From assembly GCF_000308475.2 (NCBI RefSeq), contig NZ_BAFT02000091.1, positions 28,358-92,357 on the forward strand: a stretch of 64,000 bases of DNA. Reading direction: 5' to 3'. Positions within the stretch are counted from its first letter, which is position 1; every line of letters begins with the position of its first letter. Positions 26,530 to 40,724 of the stretch are shown here, piece by piece. The DNA comes from Nocardia brasiliensis NBRC 14402 (GTDB lineage Bacteria; Actinomycetota; Actinomycetes; Mycobacteriales; Mycobacteriaceae). The notes under the pieces are model-generated. The model had not been told where the DNA came from and ran no database searches. It worked only from the letters and a program-made list of their open reading frames with translations. The translations under genes and the position numbers were made by a program.

Positions 26530-27224
26530 CGGCCGCCGCGCAGCGCGGCGCGGTCGTCGTCGTGCCCGTTGCCCGCGGCGCCGGCCTCGAGCAGCGCGAT
26601 CAAACCGGTCTCGTAGGCCACCGCGACCGCCTGCCCGCGCGTGCCGACCGACAGCTTCTGCAGCACGTGGTGCACGTGGCTGCGCACCGTGGTCGCCGAA
26701 ACCGAGAGTTGCCGGGCGATTTCAGCATTCGAACGGCCGTGCGCGAGGAGTCCGAGCACCTCGGCCTCGCGCCGGGTCAGGCTGCCTGCCACCTGCATAT
26801 CGGAGTTGCGCGCCACCGCGGGTGCGACGACGTGGTCGAGGCCGCCGACGATCTGCGGCGGCACCACGAGCCGGTTGCCGACCGCCACCACCCGGATGGC
26901 ACACAGCAGCTCGAACGGTGAGCAGCCCGAGGACAGCAGTCCTCGCACGCCCGCACGCACGAGCTTGACCGCGCGCGCGACTTCTTCCTCCGGCATCACC
27001 ATGATCACCTTCGCGGCGGCGACGAGCTCGGCCAGGCGGTGCTTTCCTTCGACGGCGCCGACGAGCAGCACGACGTCGGGCGCGTGCGCCCGGACCGCTC
27101 CGAGTAAGGCGTGGCCGCCCGAAACATCGTCCACCACATCGATATCCGGCTCACGGTCGAATTGTGCGCACAGCCCTCTGCGCATCAGGGCGCTGTCCGC
27201 GCAGACCACGACACGGATGGTCAC
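26475..27224 (-). CDS. NarL/LuxR-type regulator with degenerate receiver domain
   Basis: The protein (249 residues from the GTG at 27224) has a NarL-like two-domain layout. The C-terminal HTH reads LTRREAEVLGLLAHGRSNAE followed by IARQLSVSATTVRSHVHHVL, a clear LuxR-type DNA-binding domain. The N-terminal receiver aligns with NarL proteins (TIRVVVCADSALMRRGL) but the phospho-acceptor Asp is absent (PDVVLLVGAVEG) and the conserved Lys is replaced by Ser (GLLSSG). It is probably phosphorylation-independent, perhaps ligand-binding. The start is uncertain: a TTG at 27350 would add 42 residues without domain character. Its 3' end overlaps fabG by 55 bases. A likely pathway regulator by position. 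Confidence 0.78.
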   Translation of the reverse strand: MTIRVVVCADSALMRRGLCAQFDREPDIDVVDDVSGGHALLGAVRAHAPDVVLLVGAVEGKHRLAELVAAAKVIMVMPEEEVARAVKLVRAGVRGLLSSGCSPFELLCAIRVVAVGNRLVVPPQIVGGLDHVVAPAVARNSDMQVAGSLTRREAEVLGLLAHGRSNAEIARQLSVSATTVRSHVHHVLQKLSVGTRGQAVAVAYETGLIALLEAGAAGNGHDDDRAALRGGRQWPMPSPPSTGITAPVM

Positions 27225-27501
27225 CTGCCGGTGCGCCGCGGCGCCGGAGCCGCGGCCCTCGTTCACCGCCGGAACAGGGACGAGTGGCGCGAGTGTGCCG
27301 CGCGATTGCGGTGCGCTGTGATCCGCTGGATCGGTTCCATTGCGTGACAAGCCATCTCACGCTCCCATCATTCCCAGCGAATGCTCACCAGGGTAGCACG
27401 TAAACAGTTCGACCATCGCTTTGTTCCACTGACGATGGAATGTACAAATCAACGATTTTAGCTGTGCACGTTGTCGTTTCACCGGACGCGATAATCCGTT
27501 C

Positions 27502-29688
27502 TCATTCCGGGGACCGAGCTATTCGATCACCGTATCCTTCCCGCATCCTTGCGATGCCCGCCGCTATTTCCCGCCCGATCGTGCCCGCCGCCGCAGCGAG
27601 CGTGGTGCGGTCCACGGTCCATCGCGGCAGTCGTTCCAGAAACTCCCCGACCCGCGCCATAGCGGCGATCAACTCGTCCGCGTCCGCGCCGGCGGTACTC
27701 GGCGCTATCCGCATTTGCAGCGTAATTGCCCCGCACCGCCGCATGATCAAGCGCGCGATCACCGCCTCGGCGTAATTCTGGACCGACGGGCGGGGCTGCG
27801 CGCCGATCGCCCGCGGGGACAGCACCAGCCTGCCGAGCAGGCCGACCCGGCGATAGCCCGCGAACAGCGATGCGCGCGCGGCGCGCCGCAGCATCTCCTC
27901 CAAGGCCGCGGCCACCTGCGCCGCTTGGTGCCGGTCCGGCTCGGCCGCCGCGATCGCCGCACCGGCCAGGCCGGCCGCCAGATCGTTGCGATAGTGCGTG
28001 CGCAGCCACTGCGCGGTGTCCGGCGCGGCGTGCGACAACTGCTCGAACACCGCCGCGGACAGCAACGTCGCGCCGATGGGGATCAGCGCGTCGCTCAGCG
28101 CTTTCGACAAAGCGACCAGATCCGGGCGGAAGCCGCGACCGGTACAGGTCAGGAAATGGTCGATATCGCAGCGCCAGAAACCGCTGAATATCTCGTCGAC
28201 CCCGACCAGGAAGCCGGCGCTCGCGCGGTGCCGCTCGATCTCGTCGAGCACGCCGGGCGATATCTCGAGGCAGTCGTAACCCTGCACGAGTTCCAGCCAG
28301 ACCAGCGCGAGATCGTCGCGGCGCAGCGCCTGCCGCAGGGCGGCGGTGTCCTCGGGATCCACCTCGAGCACGTCGACCGGATAAGGGCTGAAAGCATTCC
28401 GGTCGCGGTCGCGGAAGAACGAACTGGTTCGGCTCAACGCCAGCGAGAGCGGGCCCTTCCCGGAATAGTTGCCGCGCAACGTGAGCACGGCCGTCCGGCC
28501 GGGCCGGCAGCACAGCGCGGTGAGCACCGCGTTGTCGACGGCGCTCTGCCCGCTCACCGCGGGCAACAGGAACGGCAGTCCGGTCAGGCGCGCGAGTTCG
28601 CGTTCCAGGCGCGAGGTTTGGTCACCGGTGCCCGTCGTGCGAATCATCTCGACCGACTGCACGTTGTGTCCGCGGAACGCGGGACCGGTGCCGGACGCCA
28701 GATCCGTGTAGACGCGAGTGCCCCGCCGATAGGTGACACCCTCGGCCCGGTCGAAGGTGACGTTGATCGCGGCGAGATCGATCGCCCTGGTCTGCCAGGT
28801 GTTGGCGTGCATGCGCAGGCGGGCGCTGCGGGTCGCGGTGCTGTACCGCATGCGCTCGATCGCCGCGCGTTCGTGACGACCGGTCGGACGCCAGCGAATC
28901 ACGGTCTCGCACAGCATCTGCATGGCGAGCCCATTGCCGCCGAAGGTCGACACGTGCGCGATGCTGTCCATGGTGTTGTTCCACAGCGCGAACATGTCCC
29001 TGGTGAACGAGACCGTGCCACAGGGCATCTCGTTGCCGACACAGACCTCGCCCAGAAAGGCGAGGTCAGCGCAGGTCGCGGCGGTGCGCCAGAAACCGAG
29101 CGCGCCTTCGGCGCCGAGCAGGCCCCAGGCGACCGGGCGTCCTTTCGCACGCTCTGCCGCCAGTGTGCCGCGCAGCGCGGCCGCCTCGCCTGCTGAAAGG
29201 CCATCGAGGACTACCACATACGAATCCCACCCGGTGGCGAGCAGACCCGAGAACTCTTCGGCGGAGTCCACGATCCGCATGTCGTCGGCGACGAGCGCCC
29301 GCAGCCCGGGCACCGCATGGCCGAAGGCGTAGTACGCGGTCCCGGTGGGGTCCAGCACGAGAACGCGGCAGTGCCCCCCGGCGGCGCGGCGATTGTGCCG
29401 ATTGCGCAGGTATTTCGCCACGGTGCCGAGCGCCTCGACACCGGAATTCACGAACACCGAATGCCATGCGACGCCGGTGGTGTCGCCGCTGCTGAGCAAG
29501 CGATGCAGCAGATAGGCCGCGACGACGCCGTCCGGCGGCACATAGGTGCTTGCCAGCACCATGTTCGGCGAGCGCGCGGCAACCCGTTCGGCCAGTACTT
29601 CGCGGACCCGATCGGATGCGCCGGGAAATGCGCCCGGAATGTATCGCGGTGATCCTCGGGAGCCTTCCGGAGCTACGCCAGTGGACAT
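27502..29688 (-). CDS. double-domain class III aminotransferase, N-terminal half catalytically dead
   Basis: The 728-residue protein contains two class III aminotransferase domains in tandem. The C-terminal half (from about 310) is complete: VSGQSAVDNAVL for phosphate binding, PLP-ring Asp498 in GVDEIFSGF, and Schiff-base Lys529 in ALSKALSDALIPIG. The N-terminal half keeps the fold (NSGVEALGTVAKYLRN, CGTVSFTRDMF) but has GAEGALGFWR where DExxTGFGR is expected, so Asp is Ala. LGEVCVGNEMPCGTV replaces the lysine loop, so Lys is Val. Start ATG 29688 follows AAGGAG at a normal distance. It lies upstream of the regulator at 26475 on the same strand, separated by about 280 bases. It may supply an amine for the cluster product. 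Confidence 0.8.
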   Translation of the reverse strand: MSTGVAPEGSRGSPRYIPGAFPGASDRVREVLAERVAARSPNMVLASTYVPPDGVVAAYLLHRLLSSGDTTGVAWHSVFVNSGVEALGTVAKYLRNRHNRRAAGGHCRVLVLDPTGTAYYAFGHAVPGLRALVADDMRIVDSAEEFSGLLATGWDSYVVVLDGLSAGEAAALRGTLAAERAKGRPVAWGLLGAEGALGFWRTAATCADLAFLGEVCVGNEMPCGTVSFTRDMFALWNNTMDSIAHVSTFGGNGLAMQMLCETVIRWRPTGRHERAAIERMRYSTATRSARLRMHANTWQTRAIDLAAINVTFDRAEGVTYRRGTRVYTDLASGTGPAFRGHNVQSVEMIRTTGTGDQTSRLERELARLTGLPFLLPAVSGQSAVDNAVLTALCCRPGRTAVLTLRGNYSGKGPLSLALSRTSSFFRDRDRNAFSPYPVDVLEVDPEDTAALRQALRRDDLALVWLELVQGYDCLEISPGVLDEIERHRASAGFLVGVDEIFSGFWRCDIDHFLTCTGRGFRPDLVALSKALSDALIPIGATLLSAAVFEQLSHAAPDTAQWLRTHYRNDLAAGLAGAAIAAAEPDRHQAAQVAAALEEMLRRAARASLFAGYRRVGLLGRLVLSPRAIGAQPRPSVQNYAEAVIARLIMRRCGAITLQMRIAPSTAGADADELIAAMARVGEFLERLPRWTVDRTTLAAAAGTIGREIAAGIARMREGYGDRIARSPE

Positions 29689-29800
29689 TGCCACGCTCCT
29701 TGCTGAACTCATCCGAGGTGCGGCGGTGCCTCGCTGAACCCGCCTGCCCACTTATGGTGGACATGATCAATTGGTGTCAGAATAACCGCGGTGAATCGGG

Positions 29801-29821
29801 TCATCATCGGACGAATGATGA
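29801..29821. promoter_or_regulatory. perfect 7-bp inverted repeat upstream of the double aminotransferase
   Basis: TCATCAT (29801-29807) and ATGATGA (29815-29821) flank a 7-base centre, giving a short dyad about 115 bases upstream of the aminotransferase start at 29688. A second short palindrome (GGTACG/CGTACC arms) lies at 29860-29875. Either could be a regulator site; no protein can be assigned. The 29689-29948 gap otherwise shows no gene. Confidence 0.25.
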
Positions 29822-29948
29822 GCCGGATATCAACACTTGTCGGATAAGCCCGCGATACTGGTACGATCGCGTACCCCGCACTGTGCCAATAGTTTCGGCA
29901 CGGCGTCGCATTCACGTCACGGTCGCGGAAATACGGTCCGGCGCGGAT

Positions 29949-31804
29949 TCACCCGACGGTGACGACGCGACTGTGCCAACCGGTCGAGCCGTCGGGGAAC
30001 GGCGGTGCGCGATGGTCGGTCTGGGTGATCCCGGCACGGTCGGTCGCGCGCACGCGCAAGGTGTGCGTGCCGGGTTCGGCGCGCCAGCGCCACGTCCACT
30101 GCCGCCAGGTGTCGAGGGAGTATTCCGCGGCCAGCGTGGCCGGTTGCCACGGCTGATCGTCGACCTGCACCTCGACCGCGTCGATGCCGCGGTGCTGGGC
30201 CCAGGCGACACCGGCGACCACGACCTCCCCGGCGGGCACGGTCGCGAAGGAGGCGGGCACGTCGATCCGGGACGCGGTCTTGATGGGCGCCTGTGCGGCC
30301 CAATCCCGTTCGGTCCAGTACGCCTCGGCACGGTCGAACCGGGTGAGTTCGAGGTCGATCACCCATTTGGTGGCGGAGACGTAGCCGTAGAGGCCGGGCA
30401 CGATCAGCCGGGCCGGGTAGCCGTGCGCGATGGGCAACGGCGCGCCGTTCATGCCGACCGCGAGCAAAGCGTCCCGGCCGTCCAGGACCGCCGAAACCGG
30501 TGTGCCCGCGGTGAATCCGTCGACGCTGCGGGACAGCAGCATATCGGCCTCGGGACGCACACCCACCTCGGCCAGCAGTTCGGCCAAGGGGTATCCGGTC
30601 CAGACGGCCGTGCCCGCCAGCTCGCCGCCGACCTCGTTGGAGACACACGTCAGCGTGATCATGCGCTGCACCGCGGTTCGCCGCCGCAGTGCGTCGAAAT
30701 CCCACTCTCGGGGCCGCTCCACCAACCCGTGCACCCGCAGCCGCCATTCGCCACTGGTCAGCGCAGGCAGCTGCAAGGCCGTGTCGACCCGATAGAACCG
30801 ATCATTGGGCGTCACGAATTCGGTGAGCCCCGGAACCCGCGGCGCCACTTCGGGACTCGGCGCTGCCGCCGCCTGCGCCCGCGGCACCACGAACTTCGCC
30901 CGATCCGCCACCACATCCCGCAACCGCGCCCCGATCCACTGCCCTGCCACCCCCGCTCCCATCGCAACCGCCCCCACCCCGCCGCAAGCGCCAGAAACCG
31001 CCGCCGCGAACGATGTTCCGACGGCCTGCCTTGGACTACAGGCTGCACAGCCCGGGCCGTTTCCCGACCCGGTGCGGACTCTGCCTGGCCCGATTCCGCG
31101 CCGGCCGGAACACCCCCGGCGCTACCGCCTTCCGCTGATGCCGCCTCCTGCGGACGATTGACGCCGACCGACCGCGCGAGTGCCCGCCACCACGAAGGGC
31201 GCGCGTCTTCGTCTGGAACCTGCACGGTCCCCGCTATTTTCGTATCCGACATGCGAGTTGCGCCGCCGGGTCGCTCACTGTCCGGAAGTCCTTCGGCTCC
31301 AGCAGGTTTCGCCGTCGATGCCGCGTTGGCAGCCCTCGCGGCTCTGGTGAGCAGGCGCAGGGCCAGGACTCCGGCGACCACGCCGACTATGGTCGGCACA
31401 GCGAACAGCGGTGTGGCGGTGGGGCGTTGGAGGGCTGCGCCGAGGACTATCGCGCCGAGCAGTACCAGTAGCGAGGTGCCGAGGGGGCGTTTGCGCTCCA
31501 GTACGCCGAGCACCGCGGCGAAGATCAGCATCACGGCGGCCATAGATATGAACAGGGCGAGTTTGTCGTTGCTACCGAAGCGGCGGATCGCGGCGTCCTT
31601 CAACGCGTGCGGGGTGTGGTCGACCACCGACGCGCCCATCGCGTAGAAAGGCGAGGCGGCCGGATCGAGCACCGAGGCGACGAGATGGCCGACGCCGAGC
31701 ACGGTCAGCGCCGCGAGCACCCCGGCGAGCGCGGCCGCAAGGATACCGCGTGCAGGGCGCTCGGCGACCGCATTCGGATAGGGCTGTGCCACACTCTGTT
31801 TCAT
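29949..31804 (-). pseudogene. membrane-anchored molybdopterin (sulfite oxidase-type) oxidoreductase, frameshifted
   Basis: Read as one gene this encodes an N-terminal membrane part with about four helices (GILAAALAGVLAALTVLGVG, then two or three more), a long Pro/Ala/Gly-rich linker and SRRRFLALAAG. The reading frame then changes at a C5AC4 run (30971-30980 on the plus strand). In the next frame it continues as VGAVAMGAGVAGQWIGARLR and the full molybdopterin domain with the active-site Cys in MITLTCVSNEVGG. Adding one G to the run on the coding strand restores a continuous protein. ATG 31804 has an AAGGAG ribosome binding site. Either the gene is broken or the run is a sequencing error. It is linked to rskA/sigK, so it is probably part of the SigK regulon. 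Confidence 0.8.
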
Positions 31805-31891
31805 GGTTCGCTCCTTCGTCGAGCGTGGGCGAATAGAACTCCGCGGGCGTGACACCGCCGATCCGTTACGAATCCCGCTCCGAAGTACGGA

Positions 31892-32602
31892 TCAGGCGAG
31901 CCCGATCTTCGCGATGGCGTCCCCGGTCGGCTTCGGTGAACCGGCGGCCGGTTCGTCGGTGACGGCCAGGACGTCGACGGCGGCGAAGCGCGTCACCACC
32001 GCCGGGCCGCTGGGCAGCTCGGTCATCACACCGACCGAGCGCGTCGCCCCGTCGGTGGCGACCAGCCACATCTGATAGGAGCGCCCCGGCGCGGGCGCGG
32101 GTACATCCTCGAAAGACGCTGTGGCGGCCCCGATTCCGGCCGAGGTGTACACGACGAGCCGACCGCCGCCCGCGACCGGCGCGGACCGGACCAGCACGTC
32201 CGGCTGGGCGAGCACCACCTGTGCGGTGATCCCGGACGGCGGCTGCGTGCTGTTGCGGTACACCACCGCACCCGCACCGATCGCGACGACCACGGCGGCG
32301 GCCGCCGCCACCCAGCGCAGTCGCCCGATCCCCCGTTTGGCCGGTGCACCGGCGGAGATGTCCAGCGCCCGCAGCAGCGTGGCTTCCAGCGTCGGTGGCG
32401 GCGCCGTGGCATCGAGTACGGTCAACGCCGCCAACGTTTCCCGCACCCCGGACACGATCGTGGCGAAGGCGGCGGCGACGGCCGGGTCGGCCTCGCGCAG
32501 CCGGTGCTCGATGGTGCGCCGCTCGAGCTCGGCGACCGCGTCCATGGCGTACGGGTAGGCCAGATCGAGCAGATCCCTGCCGGACCGCTCGGTGTCGTTC
32601 AT
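31892..32602 (-). CDS. rskA: anti-sigma-K factor RskA
   Basis: The 236-residue protein has an N-terminal cytoplasmic anti-sigma domain (YAMDAVAELERRTIEHRL), one transmembrane helix at about 97-115 (WVAAAAAVVVAIGAGAVVY), and an extracytoplasmic RskA C-terminal domain (VLAQPDVLVRSAPVAGGG, GRSYQMWLVATDG). This layout is typical of ECF anti-sigma factors that hold SigK at the membrane until regulated proteolysis. Its ATG overlaps the sigK stop (ATGA), so the two are coupled. The neighbouring fasciclin and oxidoreductase genes fit the known MPT70/MPT83 link with SigK in mycobacteria. Confidence 0.88.
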   Translation of the reverse strand: MNDTERSGRDLLDLAYPYAMDAVAELERRTIEHRLREADPAVAAAFATIVSGVRETLAALTVLDATAPPPTLEATLLRALDISAGAPAKRGIGRLRWVAAAAAVVVAIGAGAVVYRNSTQPPSGITAQVVLAQPDVLVRSAPVAGGGRLVVYTSAGIGAATASFEDVPAPAPGRSYQMWLVATDGATRSVGVMTELPSGPAVVTRFAAVDVLAVTDEPAAGSPKPTGDAIAKIGLA

Positions 32603-33252
32603 CGGGTATCACTCCCTGTCAGGCAATTCTCCAGCCGTTTCAATCCGTCCCGGATCCGGCTCTTGATGGTGGGCAGCGGCACCGCCAGGTGGTCGGCCAC
32701 CTCGCTGTAGGTGCGGCCGCTGTAGTAGGCCAGCGCGACGGCCTGGCGCTGGATCTCGGTCAGCGTGTCCAGGCAGTCCAGCACCGACTGTTCGTCGAAG
32801 CGCTGCCCGACCTCCTCGGCGACGACATCGTGGTCGCGGCCCAGATGTGCTTGGCCGTATGCGATGTCGCGGGTGGCGGCGGACTGTTCCCGGCGCACCC
32901 GGTCCACCGCCCGCCGGTGGGTCAGCATCATCAGCCAGCCCATCGGACTGGACAGCTTGCGGTCGTAACCCGCCGCCAGCGACCAGACCTGCAGATACAC
33001 CTCCTGGGTGATCTCCTCGGCCGCGGCGTGGCTGCGCAGGATGCGCAGCGCCAGGCCGAACACCCGGTGGCTGGTCGCCCGATAGAACTCGGTGAACGCG
33101 TCTCGATCGCCGGACGCCACCGTGTCCAGCAGCCCGAGCAGCCGCCGGGTCAGCGCCGCTTCCTCCGGATTGTCCCGGGGCGGACAGGACGGTCCGCCGT
33201 CGCCGCCGGTGCGGCGCAGGCGGATCGCGGTGAGCTTCGGTTCCTCCGGCAT
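32599..33252 (-). CDS. sigK: ECF sigma factor SigK
   Basis: The 217-residue protein has sigma region 2 (RDAFTEFYRATSHRVFGLAL and YLQVWSLAAGYDRK) and region 4 (TEIQRQAVALAYYSGRTYSE followed by VADHLAVPLPTIKSRIRDGL). ATG 33252 is chosen because it has a strong GGAGG seven bases upstream; an in-frame upstream extension is Arg-rich and lacks domain character. It is coupled to rskA. Gene order fasciclin-sigK-rskA-oxidoreductase on one strand and the candidate SigK promoter at 34067-34093 support the assignment as SigK rather than another ECF factor. Confidence 0.87.
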   Translation of the reverse strand: MPEEPKLTAIRLRRTGGDGGPSCPPRDNPEEAALTRRLLGLLDTVASGDRDAFTEFYRATSHRVFGLALRILRSHAAAEEITQEVYLQVWSLAAGYDRKLSSPMGWLMMLTHRRAVDRVRREQSAATRDIAYGQAHLGRDHDVVAEEVGQRFDEQSVLDCLDTLTEIQRQAVALAYYSGRTYSEVADHLAVPLPTIKSRIRDGLKRLENCLTGSDTR

Positions 33253-33364
33253 GGTCACCTCCCCGTTCCACCGCAGGCGAGGGCGAACAGGGTAGGGATC
33301 TGCGACAGCAACACGTCGAGCTCGACTCCTGAGGGGAGGGACCATTGGCGGACAGTGGGGCAGA

Positions 33365-34006
33365 TCAGGCAGCGGGCGGCATGAGCACGGTATCGATCAT
33401 GTACACGGTGGCATTGGCGGTCTTGACGCCGCCGCAGATCACCGACGCGTTGCCGATCTTGATGTCGTCACCGGTGCGCGCGACCGTCACGGTATCGCCC
33501 TGGACGGTCTTGTGCGTGCCCGCGATGCGATCCGGACCGACCTGGCCCGGCACCACGTGATAGGTGAGGATCTTGGTGAGCGTGGCCGAGTCGGTCTTCA
33601 GCGAATCCACCGTGGTCGGATCGATTTTCGCGAACGCCGCGTCGACCGGGGCGAACACCGTGAACTGGCCGCCGTTGAGCGTATCGACCAGATTCACCTG
33701 CGGGTTGAGTTTGCCGGATACCGCCGCGACCAGCGTGGTCAGCAGCGGATTGTGCGAGGCCGCGGTCGCCACCGGGTCCTGCGCCATCCCGCTGACCGAG
33801 CCCGCACCGGTCGGCACCTGCTGGGCGTAGGCCGCACAGCCCGGGCCGACCAGATCGCCCGCGGCGGCAGCCGCGGACGTCGTCATCGCCGCCGAGGACG
33901 AGGTCTCGGCAGCCGTATCGGACTTGTCGGACGAGCAGGCCGACGCGCCGGCCAGCGCCGCGCTGAGCATCATCGCTGCCACGACCGAACGTCGCATAAC
34001 TGTCAT
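33365..34006 (-). CDS. MPT83/MPT70-like fasciclin-domain lipoprotein
   Basis: The 213-residue protein has a lipoprotein signal peptide (VVAAMMLSAALAGASAC, Cys24), a low-complexity Ser/Thr/Ala linker, and a fasciclin domain. The domain includes NPLLTTLVAAVSG, FTVFAPVDAAFAKI, ILTYHVVPGQV and NATVYMIDTVLMPP, the H1 and H2 boxes of the FAS1 fold. It resembles mycobacterial MPB83/MPB70, surface or secreted antigens controlled by SigK. ATG 34006 or ATG 33997 could both be used. It is the first gene of the SigK group, with a candidate SigK promoter 60 bases upstream and a strong terminator of the preceding carboxylase gene just before that. Confidence 0.88.
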   Translation of the reverse strand: MTVMRRSVVAAMMLSAALAGASACSSDKSDTAAETSSSAAMTTSAAAAAGDLVGPGCAAYAQQVPTGAGSVSGMAQDPVATAASHNPLLTTLVAAVSGKLNPQVNLVDTLNGGQFTVFAPVDAAFAKIDPTTVDSLKTDSATLTKILTYHVVPGQVGPDRIAGTHKTVQGDTVTVARTGDDIKIGNASVICGGVKTANATVYMIDTVLMPPAA

Positions 34007-34066
34007 CGTTGTCTTTCGCTTCCGTCGAGACGGCTCGCAGCCGTGCTGGGGAGTGGACGGAACGGA

Positions 34067-34093
34067 ATTCGCCTGGCCGACAGCGGCGGATGG
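34067..34093 (-). promoter_or_regulatory. candidate SigK-dependent promoter of the fasciclin gene
   Basis: On the minus strand CCATCC (34093-34088) is followed after 15 bases by GCGAAT (34072-34067). The mycobacterial SigK consensus, as I recall it, is CCATCC and CCGAAT with slightly wider spacing. The fasciclin start codon is about 60 bases downstream. Match is good but spacing is a base or two short. Confidence 0.5.
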
Positions 34094-34133
34094 GTCGAGT
34101 TCGGGACGAGTTTTCGGGAGCAAGCGCACCAAC

Positions 34134-34173
34134 GCGTCCGGCCCGGTGGAGTGGACTCCACCGGGCCGGACGC
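34134..34173 (-). terminator. strong hairpin downstream of the carboxylase gene
   Basis: A perfect 19-bp inverted repeat (34134-34152 and 34155-34173) with a two-base centre starts 24 bases after the carboxylase stop at 34198. There is no T-tract, as is common for actinobacterial terminators. It separates the carboxylase transcript from the SigK-type promoter. Confidence 0.7.
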
Positions 34174-34197
34174 TGAGGCTGTGCGCTACCGCCGAGC

Positions 34198-39681
<5,484 letters not shown>

Positions 39682-39920
39682 TCGACAGTCCCTTCCTCTT
39701 GGTAGCGCCGGCACGGTCGGCCAACGGTCTTCGCGGCTCGGATCCCCGTGCTGTGCAGCTTATTCTGCGATGCGGACGCACGGCTCGCCGTGTGTGTTCG
39801 CATGCGCGATCGGTCGATGCAAGAAACGCAGGGGTGCAAAGGTTTCGGACCATAACATGCGAAGACACCACCAAACCCCCCTTCATTCTTATTACCCGCT
39901 GGTACGCGCGCGTTACACCA

Positions 39921-40550
39921 TCAGGTGGGTGGCGCGATCTTCGCGATCGAGACCGCGCCCGCCCCGGCGGTCACGGTGACGAACTGGCGATAGGTGCGCA
40001 CCGCGGCGTCGGGCCGGACCTCGGTGATCACCACGTCGAAGCGGCCGTCGGCCATCGGCGTGATCATCACGCAATGCTGTGTACCCGCCGGTACGGACCG
40101 GATGCCCGCATCGATCACCGACACCGGCGGCACCGCGGCATCCGGCGTGGTCACCGCCCGCGCGTCGGACCCGGACCGGGCCACGTAGTAGGCGTACTGG
40201 AACGCGAGGATCACGTCCGGTCCCGACGCGGTCGAACCGCTGCCGTTGCCGCGCACCAGCTGGTCGCCGCGGGTCGGCTGGCAGCCGGGGCCGCCGCCGA
40301 GCACCGGATCGGCGTAGGTGGCCGATTGACGCGGCGCGCCGGCCTCCGCGGTGTACACGAGCACCACCGCGACCGCGGCCATCGATCCGGCCAGCGCGAC
40401 CGTGCCGACCAACCAGGGCCGGCGCGTGCGGTAGGCGTGCCAGCGCTGCGGCCGCGGCGGGGGAATCATCCCCGGCCACAGCGGCACGGCTGCGCGACCT
40501 CTGCCGCGACGTGCGGCGATGTGCCCCCCGGACATGTTCGACGACGACAT
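39921..40550 (-). CDS. membrane-anchored or secreted hypothetical protein
   Basis: The 209-residue protein has a Pro/Arg-rich cytoplasmic start, one hydrophobic segment (PWLVGTVALAGSMAAVAVVLVY without charged residues, about 45-67) and an extracytoplasmic domain with two Cys (GPGCQPTRGDQL and TQHCVMITPMADG) that could pair. No catalytic motif is seen. ATG 40550 is the longest start; ATG 40535 is also possible. It is alone between the carboxylase and the BTAD regulator. I do not recognise its family with confidence. Confidence 0.6.
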   Translation of the reverse strand: MSSSNMSGGHIAARRGRGRAAVPLWPGMIPPPRPQRWHAYRTRRPWLVGTVALAGSMAAVAVVLVYTAEAGAPRQSATYADPVLGGGPGCQPTRGDQLVRGNGSGSTASGPDVILAFQYAYYVARSGSDARAVTTPDAAVPPVSVIDAGIRSVPAGTQHCVMITPMADGRFDVVITEVRPDAAVRTYRQFVTVTAGAGAVSIAKIAPPT

Positions 40551-40724
40551 GACCGCCGCACCCCCTTACCGGTGCCTGCTCAGCGCAGCCGGGCACCCCT
40601 CAATGCCGTTGCGCAGTAACAACATTGCACACCCGCGCGGACCGCGCCCGGCGAATCGCCAAGAGAGACCGCACGGTCCGCGCACGAGCGCCGGCGCGGA
40701 CCGATTCGTTCCTGCCGGACGGCA

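Noticed and set aside
29949..31804. Two independent genes (membrane protein and soluble oxidoreductase)
   Set aside because: The conserved SRRRFLALAAG/VGAVAMGAG junction reads continuously if one base is added, and the second part lacks its own ribosome binding site.
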